8,803 bases of DNA from an uncultured Veillonella sp. (GCF_934190855.1 NZ_CAKPTN010000066.1:1-8803), one strand, 5' to 3'; positions 1-5,729 are shown, counted from the stretch's first letter. Numbers and translations are program-made. Notes: a model not told the origin generated them from the letters alone.

Positions 1-22
1 ATTTAAGAGGAACGTCTTAAAT
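1..22. repeat. Short perfect inverted repeat at window edge
   Basis: ATTTAAGA at 1-8 is the exact reverse complement of TCTTAAAT at 15-22, with a six-base loop. No T-tract follows, so it is not a convincing terminator. It may be the end of a larger structure cut by the window edge. Confidence 0.4.
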
Positions 23-34
23 GTAAGGGGATAA

Positions 35-79
35 AGAAGACCGATTACCTTCCTTTTAAAGAATTGTAATCGGTCTTTT
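35..79 (-). terminator. Rho-independent terminator of dapL (probably bidirectional)
   Basis: A perfect 12-bp stem pairs AAGACCGATTAC (37-48) with GTAATCGGTCTT (66-77) around a 17-base loop, and a G-T and an A-T pair can extend it outward. It lies about 50 bases past the dapL stop codon. On the minus strand it is followed by CTTTATCCCC, a modest U-tract. On the plus strand it is followed by TTTTGTCTT, so it could also end a plus-strand gene lying left of the window. Confidence 0.8.
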
Positions 80-130
80 GTCTTGTAGGTATTGATACTA
101 TATCGGATAAAGCGTATGGCAGTTATCGTA

Positions 131-1360
131 TTAGAATTTTAATGTTTTAATTCTTTCAACAGCGCGAATTGTGTTTTCACGGCTACCGAAAGCTGTTAAA
201 CGAAGGTAACCTTCACCGTGAGGACCAAAGCCAGAGCCTGGTGTAGATACGATTTGAACCTGTTCGAGCAAGATGTCGAACAATTCCCAACTAGTCATGT
301 TGCCAGGAGTTTTAAGCCAAATGTATGGAGCATCAACACCACCATATCCAGTAAGGCCGATAGATTCTAGACCTTCTTTGATGATCCGAGCATTTTCTTT
401 GTAGTACGCAATATTAGCTTGTGTTTGCTCGCGACCTTCTTTAGTGTAAACTGCTTCAGCACCACGTTGGATAATATAAGGAACACCATTGAATTTAGTA
501 CATTGACGGCGGTTCCACATAGGATTGAGGGCTTGGCGTTCACCAGATTTAGTTTTTCCGGTCACTTCTTTAGGTACAACTACATAAGCACAACGTGTAC
601 CTGTGAAGCCCGCTGTTTTAGAGAAAGAACGGAACTCGATAGCTACTTCGCGAGCACCTTCAATTTCGTAGATAGATTTTACAGTGTCTTCTGTGCTGAT
701 GAAAGCTTCGTAAGCAGAGTCAAACATCAAAATGGCATCATTATCTTTACACCATTTTACCCACTCTGCAAGACGAGCACGGCTCAATACCGTACCAGTT
801 GGGTTGTTAGGGGAGCAAAGATATACGATATCTACTCTTTCAGCAGGGAATTCCGGAGAGAAATTATTTTCTGCATAAGTAGGGAGGTATACAACCTTTT
901 GGAAGATGCCGTCTACAGCTTCGCCAGTACGACCGCCCATGACATTGGAGTCTAAATATACTGGATATACTGGATCTGTAATAGCGATGATATTATCTTC
1001 GCTGAATAACTCTTGGATGTTGCCAACGTCAGATTTCGCGCCGTCAGATACGAATACTTCGTCAATTGCAATATCTACACCTAATGGTTTGTAATCGCCA
1101 TCGACAATTGCTTGGCGTAAGAAGTCATAACCTTGCTCAGGGCCGTAACCGCGGAATGTTTCTGCTTTGCCCATCTCTTGAACCGCTTTGCTCATTGCGT
1201 CGATAATTGCGGGAACAAGTGGTAATGTAACATCGCCAATACCAAGACGAATAATATCTGCATCTGGATGTGCGGCTTGGTACTCATTTACCTTTTTTGC
1301 AATATTAGCAAATAAATAAGAACCTTGTAGATTTAAGTAATTTTCATTGATATTAGCCAT
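131..1360 (-). CDS. dapL: LL-diaminopimelate aminotransferase
   Basis: A 409-residue PLP-dependent fold-type I aminotransferase that converts tetrahydrodipicolinate directly to LL-diaminopimelate with glutamate as amino donor. It acts in the cytosol and shortcuts the succinylase/acetylase branches of lysine and peptidoglycan-precursor synthesis. Visible signatures are SPNNPTGT (183-190, with the substrate/PLP-contacting Asn186), FDSAYEAF (213-220, Asp214 to the pyridine nitrogen, Tyr217), [12 protein letters not shown] (245-256, with Lys248 as the Schiff-base lysine) and GEGYLRL with the carboxylate-binding Arg387. Length is normal for DapL. The ATG start is preceded on the minus strand by AGAAAGGA at good spacing. 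It stands alone on the minus strand with its own promoter and terminator. The DapL-specific residue pattern around Lys248 makes a generic aspartate aminotransferase less likely. Confidence 0.95.
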   Translation of the reverse strand: MANINENYLNLQGSYLFANIAKKVNEYQAAHPDADIIRLGIGDVTLPLVPAIIDAMSKAVQEMGKAETFRGYGPEQGYDFLRQAIVDGDYKPLGVDIAIDEVFVSDGAKSDVGNIQELFSEDNIIAITDPVYPVYLDSNVMGGRTGEAVDGIFQKVVYLPTYAENNFSPEFPAERVDIVYLCSPNNPTGTVLSRARLAEWVKWCKDNDAILMFDSAYEAFISTEDTVKSIYEIEGAREVAIEFRSFSKTAGFTGTRCAYVVVPKEVTGKTKSGERQALNPMWNRRQCTKFNGVPYIIQRGAEAVYTKEGREQTQANIAYYKENARIIKEGLESIGLTGYGGVDAPYIWLKTPGNMTSWELFDILLEQVQIVSTPGSGFGPHGEGYLRLTAFGSRENTIRAVERIKTLKF

Positions 1361-1386
1361 GATGATTCCTTTCTAAATGTAACTCT

Positions 1387-1402
1387 CTTTACTATAGTAA
1401 AG
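1387..1402. promoter_or_regulatory. 16-bp perfect palindrome over the dapL -10, candidate operator
   Basis: CTTTACTATAGTAAAG is a perfect two-fold palindrome covering the dapL -10 element and the likely transcription start. A protein bound here would block dapL transcription. Its half-site TTTACT recurs in the same intergenic region. The regulator is unknown. Confidence 0.45.
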
Positions 1403-1422
1403 GATAAAAAGAATTTACGCAA
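1394..1422 (-). promoter_or_regulatory. Sigma-70-type promoter of dapL
   Basis: Read on the minus strand, TTGCGT (1417-1422) is followed after exactly 17 bases by TACTAT (1394-1399), 34 bases upstream of the dapL ATG. Each hexamer matches consensus at four or five of six positions. The -10 lies inside a 16-bp palindrome. Confidence 0.6.
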
Positions 1423-1554
1423 TAACTTTCTATAGAATGTTGAAATTATTTTGAGTCATGTTATTTATAATAGATTTTTTATCAATTAAAATATGATGGG
1501 GAATTTATTACGCGTCATTTGAATTATAGTAAAAGTATAAGATAGTATAATTTA

Positions 1555-1622
1555 TTTACTTTAAATAGTGACTTCATCATTTACTCATAAAGTAGTCGTT
1601 GATATAATGAATTTAAAGTAAA
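1555..1622. repeat. 12-bp inverted repeat flanking the nuclease operon promoter
   Basis: TTTACTTTAAAT (1555-1566) is the exact reverse complement of ATTTAAAGTAAA (1611-1622). The arms are 44 bases apart and bracket the predicted -35 and -10, with the right arm at the predicted start site. This suggests an operator pair or, less likely, a transcript hairpin. The arms are AT-rich, so chance cannot be ruled out. Confidence 0.4.
1580..1608 (+). promoter_or_regulatory. Promoter of the nuclease operon (extended -10)
   Basis: TTTACT (1580-1585), a 17-base spacer, then a perfect TATAAT (1603-1608) preceded by TG one base away (1600-1601), which forms an extended -10. The predicted start is near 1615, giving a leader of about 93 bases before the ATG at 1708. 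The rest of 1361-1707 holds only the dapL promoter, half-sites and AT-rich sequence, with no gene that I can see. Confidence 0.65.
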
Positions 1623-1707
1623 ATATAATAGACCTTTCTAAATGATGGGGTTAATTCTAATGACTATGTGTAGTAGCGTCAATTGTTATTATGGGGGGAG
1701 ATTTATA

Positions 1708-2790
1708 ATGTTGAACTGTAAAGAGGCATACAAATTAATTTGTGAAGCTATTGATCGAAAAGATAAATTTCATGAGTTTGAAACTATTTTTTGTCAGAAT
1801 AAGACTGATATAAAGAACGATACTGTAAAAACAAAAAAAGTTAAGCAAGACGATAACTATATTGAAGTAAAAAGATTTGCAGCAAACTTTTATAAGGCGC
1901 CTATTGTAAATTATAAAGGCTATGTAAAGGGAAAGGGGCAAGCGGATAAGAATCGCTATAGTGAAGTTATTTCAAGTACTCTTTTATCAGAAAATCTTTT
2001 AAAGGGGTGGAAAGAATTAGAGCCAGTACGAACGAATCATTTTGATACAGATCATACTCCTTCTGAAGAAGTGGATATGAAAAAGCTTCAAAGCACAAAT
2101 CGAAAAGAGGAAATCTTAGCGAAGCTATTATTTTATCAAGGTAATATTGATGGTCTAGGATATCTCTTTGATTATCAAACACCACTAAAAGCTACAAAAA
2201 ATGACTCGTATGGAAAAATAGATTTATTAGGCTATAATGCAGATGATAAATGTTATTCTGTCATTGAATTAAAATATCGTCCGTCTGGTAGTGAGGAAAC
2301 TTTATTACGATGCGTTTTAGAAGCTTATACATATTATAGGCTGCTAGATATAAAACAGATTAATTCTGCGAAGGGGCATGAGGGTATACAGCAGCTAAAG
2401 AAATTACCTGGATATAAACATACGAATGAAACAGAGTTAGTCGTTTTATTTGATGAAAGATCTTGTGCCAAAGAGGACGGTGGAACAGAGACCAATTTGA
2501 TGCTTCGTATTGATCCGGATAAACCTAATACTCCTAGTTATCCATCCAAAACTGTTGTGTCACAACAGTATAAAGAGTGTAAAGAATTGAAGGACCTTAG
2601 TAAACGCAATCAATTACGATCTTTATGCGAAAATATTTTGAAACAAGAGCCTGAATTAAAACAAATCCGTTTTGTTGTATTACAAGCTCAAAAAGTAAGT
2701 AAAGCACCTTATAAAAATAAAGTAGATAATTGGTCAGAAAATTTGGATCGTTTATATCGAGCAGAAACATTGCTTACCATTTCTAAGTAA
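1708..2790 (+). CDS. PD-(D/E)XK nuclease-fold protein, function unknown
   Basis: A 360-residue soluble protein with no signal peptide or membrane segment. The middle carries the PD-(D/E)XK phosphodiesterase core: a leading helix with Glu134/Glu135 (RKEEILAKLL), then a strand with Asp172 (GKIDLLG), then Glu187-x-Lys189 (VIELKY), then a helix with Glu205 (LEAYTYY). This is the order and spacing used by metal-dependent restriction-like nucleases. Residues 1-130 are rich in Lys/Glu/Asp and match nothing I know, and 215-360 is likewise unassigned. The ATG at 1708 was chosen because GGGGGGAG lies seven bases upstream. An in-frame ATG at 1642 has no ribosome binding site. The downstream beta-CASP gene starts nine bases after its stop, so the two are probably co-translated partners. 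It is AT-rich (17 G/C of 60 at 2161-2220), hinting at horizontal origin. Target (DNA or RNA) and role, possibly defence, are inference. Confidence 0.75.
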   Translation: MLNCKEAYKLICEAIDRKDKFHEFETIFCQNKTDIKNDTVKTKKVKQDDNYIEVKRFAANFYKAPIVNYKGYVKGKGQADKNRYSEVISSTLLSENLLKGWKELEPVRTNHFDTDHTPSEEVDMKKLQSTNRKEEILAKLLFYQGNIDGLGYLFDYQTPLKATKNDSYGKIDLLGYNADDKCYSVIELKYRPSGSEETLLRCVLEAYTYYRLLDIKQINSAKGHEGIQQLKKLPGYKHTNETELVVLFDERSCAKEDGGTETNLMLRIDPDKPNTPSYPSKTVVSQQYKECKELKDLSKRNQLRSLCENILKQEPELKQIRFVVLQAQKVSKAPYKNKVDNWSENLDRLYRAETLLTISK

Positions 2791-2799
2791 AGGTTGAAT

Positions 2800-3975
2800 A
2801 TGAATATTGTTGTTCATCGTGGCACACATCAGATTGGTGGTAGTGCTATAGAAATTAGTACAGCATCTACTCGCATTATGTTAGATTTTGGTAATGAATT
2901 AAGTTTAGATGAAAAGTACACACCTATAAATCTGGATATAGACGGCGTTACAAAAGGAAAGCCGGATTGTGACGGTATTGTGATTTCTCATTATCATATG
3001 GATCACTTAGGCCAACTAACCTCTGCACTATCAGAAATTCCATTATATATGGGTGAATTAAGTAAGGAAATCGCGCTAATAGGTGCTGAGTATCAAGATA
3101 GAGATTTATACTTGCGCTTATTAGGTGCTAATACATTTCGGGGCGGAGATGTCTTTTCTATTGGTGATATACGTATTAGACCTTTAGTTATCGATCATAG
3201 TGCTGCGGATAGTTATATGTTTGTCATTGAAGCAGAAGGTAAACGTGTCTTATATACCGGTGATTTCCGGATGCATGGGCTCCGTCAACATGTATTAGAG
3301 AAGTTAGTTAAGACGTATATAGGTGAGGTTGATGTATTAATTGCAGAGGGCACCTTATTGTCTAGAGACGCAGATGATTGTATATCTGAAGTGGCTGTAT
3401 TAGATGATATTTCTTCATATATTCAAGATGGAAAATATGTTTTTATTATGTGTTCATCTACGAATATTGACCGTATTATGGGAATTTGGCAGAATATGCC
3501 AACTGATAAAGTACTCATTTGTGATGCTTATCAGAAAAGAATATTAGATACTGTGATTAATAATGTATATTATGAAAGTTCTTTGTATCGTAGACATGAT
3601 AGTCCACTAGTTCTTGATATAGGAAAGTATCCTAAATATTATATGGATAATGGTTTTGTATCCTTAGTAAGAGGGACAGAAAATTTTATTTCTAAAATTA
3701 AAGAGTTCCCTAAAGATGATGTACGTATTATATATTCCATGTGGACAGGATATATAGAGGAGAATCTAGTATTAAAAGATTTACTAGATACGTACCCATC
3801 TTATATATGTCATGCAAGTGGTCATGTCTCAAAGGATGATTTAGTTCAGTTCATAGAAATGGTTGATCCTGATATTGTTATTCCAGTTCATACTGATATC
3901 CCTGAAAAACTAGAGAGAATACTGCCTAATAGAAATGTTTATGTCGTTAATGATAAAGAGCCATTTATCATATAA
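2800..3975 (+). CDS. Short beta-CASP metallo-beta-lactamase nuclease (RNase J-like)
   Basis: A 391-residue protein with the metallo-beta-lactamase zinc motifs: HYHMDH (His64, His66, Asp68, His69), His133 in VIDHSA, and Asp155 in YTGDFR. It also has beta-CASP signatures: an acidic motif A at Glu183 (IAEGT), motif B at His342 in HASGH, and motif C at His364 in IPVHTD. This set characterises RNase J, CPSF-73-like and related nucleic-acid-cleaving enzymes. RNase J is usually about 550 residues with a C-terminal domain that is absent here, so it is probably a specialised nuclease rather than the housekeeping one. The ATG at 2800 is preferred because AAAGG (2789-2793), overlapping the previous stop codon, sits six bases upstream. 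A TTG at 2794 would leave too little room. Composition is AT-rich (16 G/C of 60 at 3421-3480, against 24 of 60 at 541-600 in dapL). It is the partner of the upstream PD-(D/E)XK protein. Confidence 0.85.
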   Translation: MNIVVHRGTHQIGGSAIEISTASTRIMLDFGNELSLDEKYTPINLDIDGVTKGKPDCDGIVISHYHMDHLGQLTSALSEIPLYMGELSKEIALIGAEYQDRDLYLRLLGANTFRGGDVFSIGDIRIRPLVIDHSAADSYMFVIEAEGKRVLYTGDFRMHGLRQHVLEKLVKTYIGEVDVLIAEGTLLSRDADDCISEVAVLDDISSYIQDGKYVFIMCSSTNIDRIMGIWQNMPTDKVLICDAYQKRILDTVINNVYYESSLYRRHDSPLVLDIGKYPKYYMDNGFVSLVRGTENFISKIKEFPKDDVRIIYSMWTGYIEENLVLKDLLDTYPSYICHASGHVSKDDLVQFIEMVDPDIVIPVHTDIPEKLERILPNRNVYVVNDKEPFII

Positions 3976-3979
3976 TGCC

Positions 3980-4008
3980 TTTAAGAAATTCTATTTATGT
4001 TGTATAAT
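3980..4008 (+). promoter_or_regulatory. Promoter of the predicted antisense RNA
   Basis: TTTAAG (3980-3985), a 17-base spacer, then a perfect TATAAT (4003-4008), beginning five bases after the stop codon of the beta-CASP gene. No plausible coding start follows. Transcription from about 4015 would yield an RNA of roughly 105 bases ending at the hairpin at 4075-4119. Confidence 0.55.
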
Positions 4009-4010
4009 AA

Positions 4011-4048
4011 ATAAAAAGAGAGCCATCAACGTGTGGTAGCGTTAGGCT
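4011..4048 (-). terminator. Terminator of the predicted toxin mRNA
   Basis: On the minus strand a hairpin of AGCC/GGCT (4045-4048 with 4021-4024) plus AACG/CGTT (4040-4043 with 4028-4031), separated by a small internal loop, is followed by CTCTTTTTATTTATT (4020 downward). A toxin mRNA from about 4253 to about 4011 would be about 240 bases long. Confidence 0.5.
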
Positions 4049-4120
4049 TATCTTATAAATACTTTTTAAGGATTGCCTAGCGTGCGAGTATTTTGAATAC
4101 TCTGTTGCGTTAGGCTTTTG
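4015..4120 (+). ncRNA. Predicted antisense RNA (type I antitoxin-like)
   Basis: A small RNA is inferred from a good promoter (-10 at 4003-4008) and a strong terminator (4075-4119), with no open reading frame between. It is fully complementary to the 3' untranslated end of the predicted toxin mRNA coming from the other strand. This is the convergent, 3'-overlapping arrangement known from RatA/TxpA and SR4/BsrG of Bacillus. It forms two hairpins (4021-4048 and 4075-4115), each ending in the same 11-base word GCGTTAGGCTT (4039-4049 and 4107-4117). By analogy it would pair with the toxin mRNA and block translation or promote its decay. The start and end are estimates. Confidence 0.5.
4075..4119 (+). 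terminator. Terminator of the antisense RNA and of the nuclease operon
   Basis: A two-tier hairpin. The outer stem GCCTAGCG (4075-4082) pairs with CGTTAGGC (4108-4115) with one G-U pair. The inner stem GAGTATT (4086-4092) pairs perfectly with AATACTC (4096-4102) around a TTG loop. TTTTGTCTTT follows. It is the first convincing plus-strand terminator after the beta-CASP stop at 3975. Confidence 0.75.
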
Positions 4121-4128
4121 TCTTTACA

Positions 4129-4206
4129 CTATTTGAATAGTGCAAAGAGTGATATTGCTATGGAAATTACAAAAAGAATTAAATAGTACTTTTCGAATTT
4201 GCTCAT
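4129..4206 (-). CDS. Small hydrophobic peptide, candidate type I toxin
   Basis: A 25-residue peptide beginning MSKFEKYY, continuing through an unbroken hydrophobic stretch (about residues 7-24, rich in Leu, Ile, Val, Phe, Ala) and ending SLFALFK. It has a short charged N-terminus, one membrane helix and a terminal Lys. This is the shape of the membrane-acting holin-like/TxpA-BsrG type I toxins, whose members often start MSxYE or similar. A near-ideal ribosome binding site GGTGGTGA lies four bases before the ATG. A leader hairpin hides that site, it has its own promoter and terminator, and there is a convergent antisense RNA. Those surroundings are the main reason to call so short a gene. Action on the membrane and toxicity are inferred from family resemblance. 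It could instead be a harmless small membrane protein. Confidence 0.65.
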   Translation of the reverse strand: MSKFEKYYLILFVISIAISLFALFK

Positions 4207-4211
4207 AGTAT

Positions 4212-4229
4212 CACCACCTTTCGGTGATG
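4212..4229 (-). promoter_or_regulatory. SD-sequestering GNRA hairpin in the toxin leader
   Basis: Read on the minus strand, CATCACC (4229-4223), loop GAAA (4222-4219) and GGTGGTG (4218-4212) form seven pairs, one of them G-U, capped by a GNRA tetraloop. The 3' arm is the ribosome binding site of the small peptide. Translation would need this hairpin to open, which is typical control in type I toxin mRNAs. Confidence 0.7.
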
Positions 4230-4259
4230 GGCCTAACTCACGTGATGACTCTTAGTATT

Positions 4260-4268
4260 AGTATAGCA
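4260..4268 (-). promoter_or_regulatory. Extended -10 promoter of the small-peptide gene
   Basis: On the minus strand TGCTATACT (4268-4260) is an extended -10 with a five-of-six TATAAT match. No good -35 lies upstream, as expected for extended -10 promoters. The predicted start is near 4253, giving a leader of about 47 bases that contains the SD hairpin. Confidence 0.55.
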
Positions 4269-4319
4269 ATGCAACTTTAAGAAATATAGAATTGACATTT
4301 GGTTATAGACCAATTTTTG

Positions 4320-4343
4320 CGTAGTATTTTACTACGTTTTTTT
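4320..4343 (+). terminator. Strong orphan terminator upstream of the efflux gene
   Basis: CGTAGTA (4320-4326) and TACTACG (4330-4336) form a perfect 7-bp stem with a three-base loop, followed by seven T residues (4337-4343). No plus-strand gene ends just before it. It shields the efflux gene from transcription coming through the toxin-antitoxin region, or ends an unannotated small transcript. Confidence 0.75.
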
Positions 4344-4374
4344 ATTGCGATTATATTAGAAATTTATATATCCT

Positions 4375-4382
4375 TATGCATA
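4375..4382. repeat. TATGCATA palindrome, copy 1
   Basis: A self-complementary octamer within TTATGCATAT (4374-4383), placed just upstream of the extended -10 of the efflux gene. The same decamer occurs at 7086-7095 before the ModA-like gene. Candidate regulator site. Confidence 0.3.
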
Positions 4383-4386
4383 TTTT

Positions 4387-4395
4387 TGATATAAT
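4387..4395 (+). promoter_or_regulatory. Extended -10 promoter of the Bcr/CflA-type gene
   Basis: TGATATAAT (4387-4395) is a perfect extended -10. The -35 region (TATATC, 4367-4372) is poor. The predicted start is near 4402, leaving a leader of about 63 bases. Confidence 0.6.
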
Positions 4396-4463
4396 GAATA
4401 TATATTAAGAATAGTGCGGTTTATATGAAGGTTCATTATAGTTCGATATGGAAGTGGTGACTG

Positions 4464-4471
4464 TATGCATA
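4464..4471. repeat. TATGCATA palindrome, copy 2, over the start codon
   Basis: Part of the 10-bp palindrome GTATGCATAC (4463-4472) that includes the ATG of the efflux gene. It lies 89 bases from copy 1. Confidence 0.25.
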
Positions 4472-5646
4472 CGGTTAGCAATAAAAGTTGGCTTTTTATT
4501 TCTATATTAAGTGCTTTGATGGCGTTTACGTCGTTGTCGACGGACATTTATTTGCCCGCCATGCCTGCCATGGGGCGCGATCTAAATGGTGATGCGGAGC
4601 TTACGATTACGGGGTTCTTGATTGGGTTTTCCTTGGCTCAGCTCTTTTGGGGCGCCGTCAGCGACAAGATTGGTCGGAAGAAGCCTCTCATAATGGGGCT
4701 AGTTTTATTTATTATTGGTTCTGTAGGTTGTGCGTTGAGTACTTCTATGATTGAGCTATTAGCATGGCGTGTATTCCAAGCTTTTGGGGCTTGTGTGGGG
4801 CCTATGTTATCGCGAGCTATTATCCGCGATCTATATGGACGGACTGAAGCGGCAAAGATGTTATCTACACTGGCTATTGTAATGGCTATAGCACCCATAG
4901 CGGGGCCTCTGTTTGCTGGTCATTTGCTTGTGTGGTATACGTGGCACGCTATATTTTGGCTGTTGGTTGTTATAGGTGTGTTCATGTTATTAGCCGTCCT
5001 ATTGTTGCCGGAAACACATCCTAAGGAAAAGCGTAGCCGAAAGTCCATGAGTCATACTTACATCAACTACTGGATCTTGTTGCGCAATAAAGAGTTTATG
5101 AAGTACACCCTTTGTGTAAGCTCATTCTATATTGCTATCTATGCTTTTTTAACTGGGTCACCGTATGTATATATCGATGTATTTGGAGTGCCTACAGAGT
5201 ATTTTGGTTATCTGTTCTCTTTGAATATCATTGGTGTTATGCTTATGAGTGCCATTAATCGTCGTATTGTAAGTGCTATTCGCCTAGATAAGTTGTTGCG
5301 CTATGCGACCATGTTTGCAGCTATCTGTGTAACGATCGTAATGATTTTAATGTTTATGGGCGAACACTCTTTATGGCTTATCGTAATCGGCAGTTTCTTA
5401 TTCTTCTCTATGAATGGTATCATTGCAGCGGTTACCAATGCGTTGGCTTTAGAACGAGCTGGCAAGATGGCTGGCTCTGGTGCGGCTTTGCTAGGGGCTA
5501 TGCAATATGGTAGTGGTATTATTTCATCTTTGGTGTTAACATTTTTACCAAATGATTCGGCATTTCCTATGATGTCTGTTATTGCCATCTTTGTTATTAT
5601 TTGTGCTATTCTAGCATTCCCTAAAGATAAACGATATGATCATTAA
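4465..5646 (+). CDS. Bcr/CflA-family multidrug efflux MFS transporter
   Basis: A 393-residue inner-membrane permease of the DHA1 drug:H+ antiporter group with about twelve hydrophobic segments. Family marks are the acidic first helix STDIYLPAMP (25-34, Asp27), MFS motif A GAVSDKIGRKKP (63-74), the QAFGACVGPMLSRAIIRDLYGR stretch (105-126, shown here in full only by position beyond QAFGAC) and a motif C-like APIAGPLFAG (143-152). A charged loop around 185-200 separates the two six-helix halves. Length is typical of Bcr/CflA proteins, which export drugs such as bicyclomycin, sulfonamides or chloramphenicol, or small peptides. The actual substrate cannot be read from sequence. GTGGTGA (4454-4460), four bases before the ATG, is the ribosome binding site. 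It is a single-gene unit between its own promoter and terminator. Confidence 0.9.
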   Translation: MHTVSNKSWLFISILSALMAFTSLSTDIYLPAMPAMGRDLNGDAELTITGFLIGFSLAQLFWGAVSDKIGRKKPLIMGLVLFIIGSVGCALSTSMIELLAWRVFQAFGACVGPMLSRAIIRDLYGRTEAAKMLSTLAIVMAIAPIAGPLFAGHLLVWYTWHAIFWLLVVIGVFMLLAVLLLPETHPKEKRSRKSMSHTYINYWILLRNKEFMKYTLCVSSFYIAIYAFLTGSPYVYIDVFGVPTEYFGYLFSLNIIGVMLMSAINRRIVSAIRLDKLLRYATMFAAICVTIVMILMFMGEHSLWLIVIGSFLFFSMNGIIAAVTNALALERAGKMAGSGAALLGAMQYGSGIISSLVLTFLPNDSAFPMMSVIAIFVIICAILAFPKDKRYDH

Positions 5647-5652
5647 TAATTG

Positions 5653-5690
5653 TGAAAGCAAGAACTCAAAATGGGTTCTTGCTTTCATCG
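5653..5690 (+). terminator. Terminator of the efflux gene
   Basis: TGAAAGCAAGAAC (5653-5665) pairs perfectly over 13 bases with GTTCTTGCTTTCA (5675-5687) around a nine-base loop. The tract after it (TCGTTTGTTT) is only moderately T-rich. It lies six bases after the stop codon. Confidence 0.75.
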
Positions 5691-5707
5691 TTTGTTTAGG
5701 TTATAAT
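5679..5707 (+). promoter_or_regulatory. Promoter of rpsF-ssb-rpsR, nested in the preceding terminator
   Basis: TTGCTT (5679-5684), exactly 17 bases, then TATAAT (5702-5707). The -35 hexamer lies inside the right arm of the preceding terminator hairpin. The start is predicted near 5714, which begins a small hairpin GCTTA/TAAGC (5714-5718 with 5726-5730). Confidence 0.7.
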
Positions 5708-5729
5708 AGTAAGGCTTATTGATGGTAAG

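Noticed and set aside
419..955. 178-codon open frame on the plus strand across dapL
   Set aside because: It lies wholly antisense to a clear dapL, has no ribosome binding site, and its Cys/Phe/Ser-rich translation looks like a shadow frame.
1555..1622. Inverted repeat as the ends of an insertion sequence or MITE
   Set aside because: Only 68 bases in all, with no target duplication. It brackets a promoter, which fits an operator better.
1642..1707. Longer N-terminus for the PD-(D/E)XK protein starting at ATG 1642
   Set aside because: No ribosome binding site precedes it, while GGGGGGAG stands at ideal distance from the in-frame ATG at 1708.
2794..2799. TTG start two codons upstream for the beta-CASP gene
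   Set aside because: AAAGG at 2789-2793 abuts the TTG and leaves no spacing. The same site is six bases from the ATG at 2800.
4021..4117. The two GCGTTAGGCTT copies as a CRISPR or mobile-element repeat
   Set aside because: Only two copies, each forming the right arm of its own hairpin. No spacers of constant length and no transposase.
4160..4186. Eight-codon frame (MEITKRIK) on the plus strand opposite the small peptide
   Set aside because: Too short, with no ribosome binding site, and complementary to the better supported peptide gene.
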